Positions 54,581-61,933 of a stretch of DNA of 64,000 bases are shown here, piece by piece. Below the pieces are notes generated by a model. That model worked only from the letters and a program-made list of their open reading frames with translations, was not told where the DNA came from and did not search any database. The DNA comes from Bacteroidaceae bacterium (GTDB taxonomy: Bacteria; Bacteroidota; Bacteroidia; Bacteroidales; Bacteroidaceae), in NCBI GenBank assembly GCA_017645655.1, contig JAGCNZ010000018.1, forward strand, positions 1 to 64,000. Direction: 5' to 3'. The stretch's first letter is position 1. Every line of letters starts with the position of its first letter. Made by a program: the position numbers and the translations under genes.

Positions 54581-54741
54581 AACGTGTTAAGTCGGACGAC
54601 ATAACGTGTTAAATCGGTCACTGTAACGTGTCAAGTTGGGAGACTTAACGTGCCTCGTTTATTTTTGGCGCCCGCTAAAAGATTTCGTAGCGGCCGCCAA
54701 AAGAAACCGTAGCGCCCGCCAAAAATATTCACGGCGGCCGC
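54581..54741. repeat. Eight-unit 22-bp array with two core types, locus 7
   Basis: AACGTG at 54581, 54603, 54625 and 54647, then GCGCCCGC at 54668, GCGGCCGC at 54690, GCGCCCGC at 54712 and GCGGCCGC at 54734. Steps are 22, 22, 22, 21, 22, 22, 22. The core changes halfway while the phase continues. Confidence 0.9.
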
Positions 54742-54814
54742 TAAAAACCGGTTTCCAACCTCCCGCACCATTCCCTCCGACGCGGACAAAGGTCTCACTT
54801 TTGCAAAGCAAAGG

Positions 54815-54862
54815 TGTTGATAAACCGCCCCAGTTATCAACAAAAGCACGCAGTTATCAACA
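54815..54862. other. DnaA-box-like cluster
   Basis: TGTTGATAA at 54815, TTATCAACA at 54834 and 54854 (20 bp apart), each one mismatch from TTATCCACA. Directly upstream of parA-parB. Confidence 0.45.
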
Positions 54863-54912
54863 CTTTAAGCATTCTGCTTAAGGAAAATAGTGTGTTTCTC
54901 AGACTTTTGACG

Positions 54913-54920
54913 TATATTTG
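54913..54920 (+). promoter_or_regulatory. -7 box upstream of parA
   Basis: TATATTTG matches TAnnTTTG; the leader to the parA ATG is about 180 nt and A-rich. -33 weak. Confidence 0.55.
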
Positions 54921-55106
54921 CAGACATAAATAAGGCAACCGAAACGAAAAGAAGACAGATGAAGATAGAAGAAGATAACAGGAGATAGAAGGCATTTGTT
55001 CTGACAGAGATAGCAAACGACAAAGGATTCGTCCTCTATCTTCGCCGCTGAAAGCGGCATATCTTCCTCTCACTTCTTCTAACTACAAAACACCACATCG
55101 AAGATT

Positions 55107-55880
55107 ATGAGCAAAACCATCGCAATAGTAAACCAGAAAGGCGGCGTAGGCAAGACTACCACGAGCATGAACCTGGCTGCCTCGCTCGCCACTCTCGAAA
55201 AGAAAGTACTACTCATCGACGCTGACCCGCAAGCCAACGCATCCAGCGGCATGGGCGTAGATGTCAGCAAGCTCGAACACTCCATCTACAACGCACTGCT
55301 CGGGCAGGTGAGCATCAAGGACATCATCTACACGACAGACATCGACGGACTCGACATCGTGCCCTCGCACATCAACCTGGTCGGAGCCGAAATAGAACTG
55401 CTGAACTTCAAGAACCAGGAGCGCGTGATGAAGGACACGATACAGCCCATCGTCCAGGACTACGACTATATCCTCATCGATTGCAGTCCCAGCCTCGGCC
55501 TCATCACAGTGAACGCCCTCACGGCAGCCGACAGTGTCATCATCCCGGTGCAGTGCGAGTATTTCGCCCTGGAAGGCATCAGCAAGCTGCTCAACACGAT
55601 AAAGATAGTCAAGACACGCATGAACCCGCGTCTCGAGATAGAGGGATTCCTCCTCACTATGTACGACAGTCGGCTCAGATTGGCTAACCAGATCTACGAA
55701 GAGGTACGCCGTCATTTCCGCGAACTCGTGTTCAAGACAGTCATCCAGCGCAACGTCAAGCTCAGCGAAGCACCCAGCCACGGCGTCCCAGCCATCCTCT
55801 ACGACGCCGACGCACCAGGCTCGAAGGCACACTTGGCACTTGCTCAGGAGATAATTGCAAAGGAGAAGGAGAAAAAGTAA
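55107..55880 (+). CDS. parA: Chromosome partition ATPase ParA
   Basis: 257 aa. Deviant Walker A KGGVGKTT at residues 11-18, [12 protein letters not shown] (switch I region), [20 protein letters not shown] (Walker B). No N-terminal helix-turn-helix, so it is the chromosomal Soj type. It drives segregation of ParB-parS complexes. First gene of parA-parB-DUF5683-transglycosylase-Rel. Confidence 0.95.
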   Translation: MSKTIAIVNQKGGVGKTTTSMNLAASLATLEKKVLLIDADPQANASSGMGVDVSKLEHSIYNALLGQVSIKDIIYTTDIDGLDIVPSHINLVGAEIELLNFKNQERVMKDTIQPIVQDYDYILIDCSPSLGLITVNALTAADSVIIPVQCEYFALEGISKLLNTIKIVKTRMNPRLEIEGFLLTMYDSRLRLANQIYEEVRRHFRELVFKTVIQRNVKLSEAPSHGVPAILYDADAPGSKAHLALAQEIIAKEKEKK

Positions 55881-55906
55881 AAAGGTGAAAAAGTTGCTAC
55901 TGCACT

Positions 55907-55972
55907 GTAAATAGCCAAATTATCCATTCGTAAATAAATCGTAAATAGTAAATAGTCAAATCGTAAATTACT
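55907..55972. repeat. GTAAATRGTAAATG repeat, copy in parA-parB spacer
   Basis: GTAAATAGCCAAAT and AAATCGTAAATAGTAAATAG fill most of the 95-bp gap between parA and parB. Confidence 0.75.
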
Positions 55973-55975
55973 GAG

Positions 55976-56878
55976 ATGGCCATCAGGAAAAAGTATCAAG
56001 GACAAGCACTGGGCAGAGGACTCGACGCCCTTCTACAGACAGAAGACATTCAGACAAACGGCTCGTCGAACCTCTCGGAAGTAAGGATGGACGACATTAA
56101 GCCGAATCCCAACCAGCCGCGACGCGAGTTCGACGACGACTCGCTGCAGGAACTCGCCAACAGCATCCGCCAGATCGGCATCATACAGCCTATCACACTG
56201 CGCGACATGGGCGACGGCACCTACACAATCATCGCAGGTGAACGCCGCTGGAGGGCAAGCCAACGCGTCGGCCTCACAACCATCCCCGCCTACATCCGCA
56301 CGGTGGACGACGAGAACATGCTCGAAATGGCGCTCGTCGAGAACATTCAGCGCGAAGACCTCACCGCGATAGAAGTGGCGCTGGCATACCACAACCTCAT
56401 CGAGCAGTACAGCCTCACGCAGGACCAACTCAGCGAACGAGTGGGCAAGAACCGCACCACCATCGCCAACTACCTGCGCCTGCTGAAACTCCCCGCCACC
56501 GTGCAAGTGGCGCTCCGCAACAGAGACATCGACATGGGACATGCCCGCGCCCTCCTCGCTATCGCGGACCCCGAGACACAACTCAAGGTCTTCGCAGAGA
56601 TGAAGAAAGCCCCCATGAGCGTCCGACAGATAGAGAGTATGGTGAAGCAACTCAGCGAAGGCGGCACCGTCAAGACCAAGACTGGCACACGCATCCGCCA
56701 GAAAGGCTCAAACCTCAGCGCCGACTACAACCTCCTGCGCGAAGGACTGAGGAAAATCTTCAAGACACGAGTGGAACTGACCTGCTCCGAAAAAGGCAAA
56801 GGAAAGATAAGCATCCCCTTCTCCGGCGAGGCAGAACTGGAACGCATCATCGAGATGTTCGACAAGCTCCGCAGCTAA
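55976..56878 (+). CDS. parB: Chromosome partition protein ParB
   Basis: 300 aa. N-terminal CTPase domain with PNPNQPRREFDDDSL and the GERRWRAS nucleotide motif (about 85-92), then a helix-turn-helix (LTQDQLSERVGKNRTTIANY), then a short C-terminal dimerisation region. It binds parS (CACGTG-centred in most bacteria) and slides as a CTP clamp. No full parS is visible in the window. Confidence 0.95.
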   Translation: MAIRKKYQGQALGRGLDALLQTEDIQTNGSSNLSEVRMDDIKPNPNQPRREFDDDSLQELANSIRQIGIIQPITLRDMGDGTYTIIAGERRWRASQRVGLTTIPAYIRTVDDENMLEMALVENIQREDLTAIEVALAYHNLIEQYSLTQDQLSERVGKNRTTIANYLRLLKLPATVQVALRNRDIDMGHARALLAIADPETQLKVFAEMKKAPMSVRQIESMVKQLSEGGTVKTKTGTRIRQKGSNLSADYNLLREGLRKIFKTRVELTCSEKGKGKISIPFSGEAELERIIEMFDKLRS

Positions 56879-56890
56879 AACCGCTCCTCT

Positions 56891-57592
56891 ATGCAACGAC
56901 GGCACATCATCCTTCTCCTGCTTCTGCTGCTTGCACCATGGACAATGTTCAATCTTCATTGCTCAACAATCATGGCGCAGGAGAAGAAAACCGTGTCCGT
57001 CACAGACACCATCGTCGTGGACAGCGCATCGCTCCAGACCATCAGCAGCAACGTGATGAAAGGCATCACAGCCCATCGCGACCTCAAGACCTTTAAGCCC
57101 GACCCGATTCGGGCAATGTGGCTGGGGCTCGTGCTGCCAGGCGCCGGACAGTTCTACAACCGAAAATACTGGAAACTCCCCATCGTCTACGGCGGCTTCC
57201 TGGGTTGCGTCTACGCACTCACCTGGAATGGACAGATGCTTTCCGACTATTCGCAAGCCTACCTCGACATCATGGACACCGACCCCAACACGAAAAGCTA
57301 CGAGAAGATGCTGCCGCCGAACTATAGCATCGTGGGCAAAGAAGAGCGATTCAAAGGCATCTTCAAGAGCAAGAAGGACACGTTCCGAAGGTTCCGAGAC
57401 TTAAGCATCTTCTCCTTCGCCGGCGTATATCTGCTCTCGGTCATCGATGCGTATGTCGACGCAGAACTCTCCACCTTCGATATCTCCCACGACCTCAGCC
57501 TCGAGATACAGCCTACGTTCATCGAGACAGGACGCTACGACATGAATCATCGCACCACCACACCGGGCGTGCAATGCGTCATAAACTTCTAG
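56891..57592 (+). CDS. DUF5683 membrane protein
   Basis: 233 aa. The signal/anchor (residues 1-30) includes APWTMFNLHCSTIMAQ, encoded by a CAATGTTCAAT-type repeat (56937-56973). DUF5683 core: PIRAMWLGLVLPGAGQFYNR followed by KYWKLPIVYGGFLGCVYALT, then a second hydrophobic pair. Conserved after parB in Bacteroidetes; role unknown. It starts 12 nt after parB. Confidence 0.85.
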   Translation: MQRRHIILLLLLLLAPWTMFNLHCSTIMAQEKKTVSVTDTIVVDSASLQTISSNVMKGITAHRDLKTFKPDPIRAMWLGLVLPGAGQFYNRKYWKLPIVYGGFLGCVYALTWNGQMLSDYSQAYLDIMDTDPNTKSYEKMLPPNYSIVGKEERFKGIFKSKKDTFRRFRDLSIFSFAGVYLLSVIDAYVDAELSTFDISHDLSLEIQPTFIETGRYDMNHRTTTPGVQCVINF

Positions 57593-57609
57593 ACAACACG
57601 GTAAAGACT

Positions 57610-58881
57610 ATGAAACGACTCAACATACAACTGCTCCTCGCACTCCTCGCAATGCTCAACAGCCAATGGTCCATGACCTGGGCACAGGAAGAGGAGGACT
57701 ACGAGACATACATCGAAGATGCGACACTCGAGTTGCCCGAAGGCATGCAAATGCAGGAGATAGACAGCCTGCTTGCCGACTGGCAGACGCGCAACTTCCT
57801 TGCTTTCGACGAAGCATGCGAGACGACAGGCGAAAACCCTGTGTTCGACGCCAAGACATACGCGCACCGACTCAGCCGGCTGCCTAACGTAATCGACATG
57901 CCCTACAATAATATCGTGCAGAAGTACATCGACCTCTACAGCGGACGGCTGCGCAACTCGGTTGCCGTGCTGCTTGGCGCAAGCAATTTCTACAACCCAA
58001 TCTTCGAAGAGGCACTCGAGACCTACCAGATGCCGCTTGAGCTAAAATACCTTCCTATCATTGAAAGTGCGCTCAATCCCTCTGCCGTGAGCCATGCCGG
58101 AGCAGCCGGCCTGTGGCAATTCATGATAACAACTGGCAAGCAATACGGTCTCGAAGTGACCAGTTTGATTGATGAGCGTCGCGACCCCATCAAGGCAAGT
58201 TATGCTGCGGCACGTTATCTGCGAGACCTCTACGACATCTTCGGCGACTGGTCTCTCGCGCTTGCCGGGTACAATTGCGGTCCTAACAACATCACCAAAG
58301 CCATAAAGAAAGCCGGTGGCGTCAAGGACTATTGGACGATTTACCCTTATCTGCCGTCTGAGACGCGCGGCTACGTGCCTGCCTTCATCGCGGCAAACTA
58401 CATCATGAACTACTATTGCGACCACAACATATGCCCCGTCAACACCAAACTGCCGCAGGGAACAGACACGATACAGGTCAACAGAAACGTTCGCATGGAA
58501 CGCATCTCCGAACTTTGCGGCATTAGTCAGCAGGAACTGAAGGCACTCAACCCGCAGTACCGCACCACGCTCATTCCGGGTGAGTCACACGCTTGCACGC
58601 TTCGCATGCCTACCTCCGCCATCAATGCTTTCATGGAGGCAGGGGATTCCATCTACGTTCCGCTGGCCGAGGTGGCAGAGCCCACTGAGATTCCCGTCGT
58701 GGAGCAACCGCGGGCGAAAAAGGGCAAGAGCAAGCGCGGTGCCAAGTATGCAACCGTTCGCAAAGGCGATACTTTGGGCGCAATCGCAAGGAGGAACGGC
58801 ACTTCGATTGACCATCTGCGCCGCCTCAACGGCATCCGGGGCAACAAAGTCCTCGCCGGACAACGTATCAGAGTGAATTAA
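57610..58881 (+). CDS. Lytic murein transglycosylase with LysM (MltD-like)
   Basis: 423 aa from the ATG at 57610, giving a signal region whose end (LNSQWSMTWAQ) is repeat-encoded. SLT domain about 125-270, with catalytic Glu152 in LPIIESALNPSAVS, then GAAGLWQFMITTGKQYGL and LAGYNCGPNNITKAI. A first LysM-like segment near 300-345 and a C-terminal LysM at about 380-423 (YATVRKGDTLGAIARRNGTS). It cleaves peptidoglycan glycan strands to 1,6-anhydro ends. Confidence 0.93.
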   Translation: MKRLNIQLLLALLAMLNSQWSMTWAQEEEDYETYIEDATLELPEGMQMQEIDSLLADWQTRNFLAFDEACETTGENPVFDAKTYAHRLSRLPNVIDMPYNNIVQKYIDLYSGRLRNSVAVLLGASNFYNPIFEEALETYQMPLELKYLPIIESALNPSAVSHAGAAGLWQFMITTGKQYGLEVTSLIDERRDPIKASYAAARYLRDLYDIFGDWSLALAGYNCGPNNITKAIKKAGGVKDYWTIYPYLPSETRGYVPAFIAANYIMNYYCDHNICPVNTKLPQGTDTIQVNRNVRMERISELCGISQQELKALNPQYRTTLIPGESHACTLRMPTSAINAFMEAGDSIYVPLAEVAEPTEIPVVEQPRAKKGKSKRGAKYATVRKGDTLGAIARRNGTSIDHLRRLNGIRGNKVLAGQRIRVN

Positions 58882-58933
58882 ACATGGACATTCATGCCTT
58901 TCCGTTTGGGAAAGGAAAGAGTATAGGCTTACT

Positions 58934-61204
58934 ATGGAAGACATTAACCTTCGTGAGATGGAAGACGAGAGAATGGTTGCTGAAGCGTATCAGCACCTGA
59001 TAGACACTTATCTGGCATCTCATCACCGCAAGCACACCGAAATCATCGACAAGGCGTTCAACTTTGCCAAGGAGGCGCACAAGGGCGTCAGACGACTTTC
59101 CGGCGAGCCATACATCATGCATCCCATTGCCGTGGCACAGATTGCGTGCGAGGACATAGGCTTGGGCAGCACCGGTATCTGCTCGGCGCTCCTGCACGAT
59201 GTGGTGGAGGATACGGACTACACGGTTGAGGACATCGCCAACATCTTCGGCCCCAAAATAGCACAAATCGTCGACGGATTGACTAAGATATCGGGCGGTA
59301 TCTTCGGCGACAAAGCGTCGGTGCAGGCGGAGTCCTTCAAGAAGTTGCTGCTCACGATGAGCGAGGACATCCGAGTCATCCTGATTAAGATTTCCGACCG
59401 CCTGCACAACATGCGCACCCTGGGCAGCCAACTGCCCGGGAAACAGTACAAGATTGCGGGCGAGACGCTCTACATCTATGCTCCCCTGGCACATCGTCTC
59501 GGCCTGAACAAAGTGAAGGAGGAGCTGGAGGACCTCAGTTTCAGCTATGAACACCCTGAGGAATACAAGGCGCTTCAGGAGCAGCTCGAGGGCATACGGG
59601 AGCATTTGACGACCATCTTCGACCAGTTCACAGCTCCCATCAGGCATGAGCTCGACAAGGCGGGCATCAAGTACGAGATCAAGGCACGCTTCAAGAAACC
59701 CTACAGCATCTGGACGAAGATGCAGACGAAGCACGTCACCTTCGAAGAGGTCTATGACATCTTGGCCGTTCGCATCATATTTGAAGTGACGGAGGGCATG
59801 AACGAAACGGACGAGTGCTTCAAAATCTACAACATTGCCAGCACGATATACAAGCCGCATCCCGACCGATTGCGAGACTGGGTCCACAATAAAAAGGCCA
59901 ACGGCTACCAGGCGCTCCACTCCACGCTTATGAGCAAAGCAGGCAAATGGGTTGAGGTGCAGATCAGAAGCCGCCGCATGGACGACATCGCGGAGCACGG
60001 ATTCGCGGCTCACTGGAAGTACAAGGACGGCGACAACTCTGCGGACAGCACGGACGACGGGCTCGACAAGTGGCTCTACCAAATCAAGGAAATCCTGGAC
60101 GACCCGCAGCCGAACGCCATCGACTTCCTCGATACCATCAAACTCAACCTGTTTGCCAACGAGATTTTCGTCGTGACGCCAAAGGGAGAGTTCAAGACGA
60201 TGCCGGCCGGCTGCACGGTCCTCGACTTCGCTTTCAGCGTGCATACCTTCCTGGGCACGCACTGCATCGGAGCAAAGGTGAACCATAAACTCGTCGGCAT
60301 CAGCCATGTCCTCGAGAGCGGAGACCAGGTGGAGATACTCACTTCGAAGAACCAGAAAGTCGAAAAAGGCTGGATAGACTATGCCACGACGGCAAAGGCG
60401 AAGGGCAAGATTGAAGCCATCCTGCGCCGAGTGGAGCGGGAGAAGCAGAAGGCGGGCGAGGACATCCTGACTGAGTTCCTGCAGAAAAACGAGAAGGAAG
60501 CCACGAGCATCAACATCGCGAAACTGTGCCGGTACCATGCCCTGGGCAGCCGCGAGGAACTCCTCTCCATGATTGGTTCGCAGACCATCACGCTTGGAGA
60601 GGCCGACCTGAATGCCCTCAACGAGAAGATACACAAGGAGAAGAAGTGGAGCAAATACCTGAAAATCTTCAAGAGGAAACCCTCCGACGACCTCTCACCC
60701 GAGGAAGAAGAGACAAAGTCGCCTTCTGAGGGAGACGACAATGCGCCCAAAATCGACAAGAAGAAAACGCTTGTCCTGAGCGAGGAGACTATCGAGCGCT
60801 ATACTTTATGCAGCGAGTGTCACCCGATTCCCGGGGATGACGTGCTCGGATACCTCGACGAGAACGGCAAAATCATCATCCACAAGCGCCAGTGCGACAT
60901 CGCAAAACGACTCAAGGCTACTGGCGGAAACGGCATCCTGGCCGCCGTCTGGGACACACACGGCACGCTCTCCTTCCCCGCCACGCTCCACATCGTGGGC
61001 TTCGACCGCGTGGGCGTCCTCCATCAAATCACGGGAATCCTCTCGCAGCAACTCAACGTCAACATCCACAGCGTACACATCGACACCAGCGACGGCCTGT
61101 TTACAGCCGAACTCCGACTCGGTGTGCACGACGCCAAGGACCTCCAAGCCATCTGTCGCGACCTGAAGAAAATCGAAGAGGTCGAGGACGTGAGAAGGTT
61201 CTAG
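58934..61204 (+). CDS. rel: Bifunctional (p)ppGpp synthetase/hydrolase Rel
   Basis: 756 aa. Order: HD hydrolase with LLHDVVEDTDYT intact, synthetase domain (IKARFKKPYSIWTKM, GYQALHSTLM, VEVQIRSRRMDDIAEHGFAA), TGS (VVTPKGEFKTMPAGCTVLDF), helical and zinc-finger regions with a Cys pair near 620 (YTLCSECH), ACT domain to the end. Both catalytic halves look complete. It ends the par-linked run. Confidence 0.96.
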   Translation: MEDINLREMEDERMVAEAYQHLIDTYLASHHRKHTEIIDKAFNFAKEAHKGVRRLSGEPYIMHPIAVAQIACEDIGLGSTGICSALLHDVVEDTDYTVEDIANIFGPKIAQIVDGLTKISGGIFGDKASVQAESFKKLLLTMSEDIRVILIKISDRLHNMRTLGSQLPGKQYKIAGETLYIYAPLAHRLGLNKVKEELEDLSFSYEHPEEYKALQEQLEGIREHLTTIFDQFTAPIRHELDKAGIKYEIKARFKKPYSIWTKMQTKHVTFEEVYDILAVRIIFEVTEGMNETDECFKIYNIASTIYKPHPDRLRDWVHNKKANGYQALHSTLMSKAGKWVEVQIRSRRMDDIAEHGFAAHWKYKDGDNSADSTDDGLDKWLYQIKEILDDPQPNAIDFLDTIKLNLFANEIFVVTPKGEFKTMPAGCTVLDFAFSVHTFLGTHCIGAKVNHKLVGISHVLESGDQVEILTSKNQKVEKGWIDYATTAKAKGKIEAILRRVEREKQKAGEDILTEFLQKNEKEATSINIAKLCRYHALGSREELLSMIGSQTITLGEADLNALNEKIHKEKKWSKYLKIFKRKPSDDLSPEEEETKSPSEGDDNAPKIDKKKTLVLSEETIERYTLCSECHPIPGDDVLGYLDENGKIIIHKRQCDIAKRLKATGGNGILAAVWDTHGTLSFPATLHIVGFDRVGVLHQITGILSQQLNVNIHSVHIDTSDGLFTAELRLGVHDAKDLQAICRDLKKIEEVEDVRRF

Positions 61205-61215
61205 ACGCCATTCTC

Positions 61216-61549
61216 CTATTCCTCCTCCAAACTCTTTTTCATAAACTCTACGAAGCTATTAGGTTTGCCTGATTTCAGCATCAACCACATAGATGTCGCC
61301 CTCGCTGTCCACACCAAGATTGAAAACATCCTACATCGGCATCCAGAAGCCTTGAGACTTTGCCAATTGTTCTGCAGCTCGCAGCTCAGCTTCAAGCGGA
61401 GTTACATCTGTTTGGCTAATTCCAAGTTGTGCTTCATATACTGCGCAAAGTCGCTGGAGCTCATCGGCGATTGCTGCGATGCGGCTATTTTCTGCTTCTT
61501 GTGCTCCGTCACTTCCTTGTGGAACAAATTGAAATAAACCATGATTCAT
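61216..61549 (-). pseudogene. Decayed gene fragment, possible polyvalent kinase-domain remnant
   Basis: An ORF of 72 aa (61331-61549; MNHGLFQFVPQGSDGAQEAE to AEQLAKSQGFWMPM) ends at TAG, but the same frame continues as DVFNLGVDSEGDIYVVDAEI until TAA, and an overlapping frame (61216-61329, 37 codons) ends SGKPNSFVEFMKKSLEEE. Both the sense after TAG and the tail look protein-like. From memory, segments like WIPxEEVFxLG and DxEGxIYVVDAE occur in putative polyvalent protein kinases of Bacteroidetes mobile elements, so a deletion remnant is likely. A promoter-like TATCTTTG is at 61572-61579. It could instead be a real 72-aa protein. Confidence 0.45.
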
Positions 61550-61571
61550 TGTCACATTTGTTTTCGCTCTC

Positions 61572-61579
61572 CAAAGATA
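61572..61579 (-). promoter_or_regulatory. -7 box of the 72-aa ORF
   Basis: TATCTTTG on the minus strand, 23 nt before the ATG at 61549. Confidence 0.5.
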
Positions 61580-61699
61580 CACATTATTATATTATATCCT
61601 ACAAGAAGATAAAGTATTTTTTATGAGTCCTCGAAAAAAGTTTTCGTTTTATTCGTAAACCGCAAAGAGAATGTCGTAAACGTAGGCAGTTGCGATGGC

Positions 61700-61796
61700 A
61701 AACATAACACGTTATGATTGCCATCGTAACACGTTAAGTTGGGCGACATAACACGTTATGTTTGCGAATTACCCGTGTTATGTTTGCAATCAACTT
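61700..61796. repeat. 22-bp-phased CACGTT array, locus 8
   Basis: CACGTT at 61708, 61730 and 61752 and a fourth unit aligned by TTATGTTTGC at 61778, all 22 bp apart. Spacers share ATAAC...TATGTTTGC with locus 3. Confidence 0.85.
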
Positions 61797-61836
61797 ATAG
61801 GGAGTAACCTTCCTGCATGAAGCTACTCCAAAATTT

Positions 61837-61868
61837 CTCCCTTATCTTTTGCGGGTAAGGGAGATTTT
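61837..61868. terminator. Intrinsic terminator hairpin
   Basis: CTCCCTTA / TAAGGGAG with an 11-nt loop, followed on the plus strand by ATTTTT. Confidence 0.7.
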
Positions 61869-61886
61869 TCGTAAATTTGCAAAGCA

Positions 61887-61920
61887 AAGGCCTTCTCCCA
61901 AGGAAGAAGGCCTTCTTTTT
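61887..61920. terminator. Terminator downstream of the PA-domain gene
   Basis: AAGGCCTTCT / AGAAGGCCTT, 10-bp stem, CTTTTTG on the plus side and a TTTGCTTTGC run on the minus side. The minus-strand secreted-protein gene ends 14 bp away. Confidence 0.75.
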
Positions 61921-61933
61921 GTCCTACCGACAT

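Larger units (their letters stand above)
54512..55106. other. 595-bp surE-parA spacer with arrays and DnaA-like boxes
   Basis: No gene seen. In order: the surE promoter, an eight-unit 22-bp array (54581-54741), three DnaA-box-like 9-mers (54815-54862), the parA -7 box at 54913, and a long A-rich parA leader. Confidence 0.75.

Noticed and set aside
61872..61920. Tiny plus-strand RNA from TAAATTTG followed by a terminator hairpin
   Set aside because: Only a -7-like word and a terminator; the hairpin is equally explained as the end of the minus-strand secreted-protein gene.
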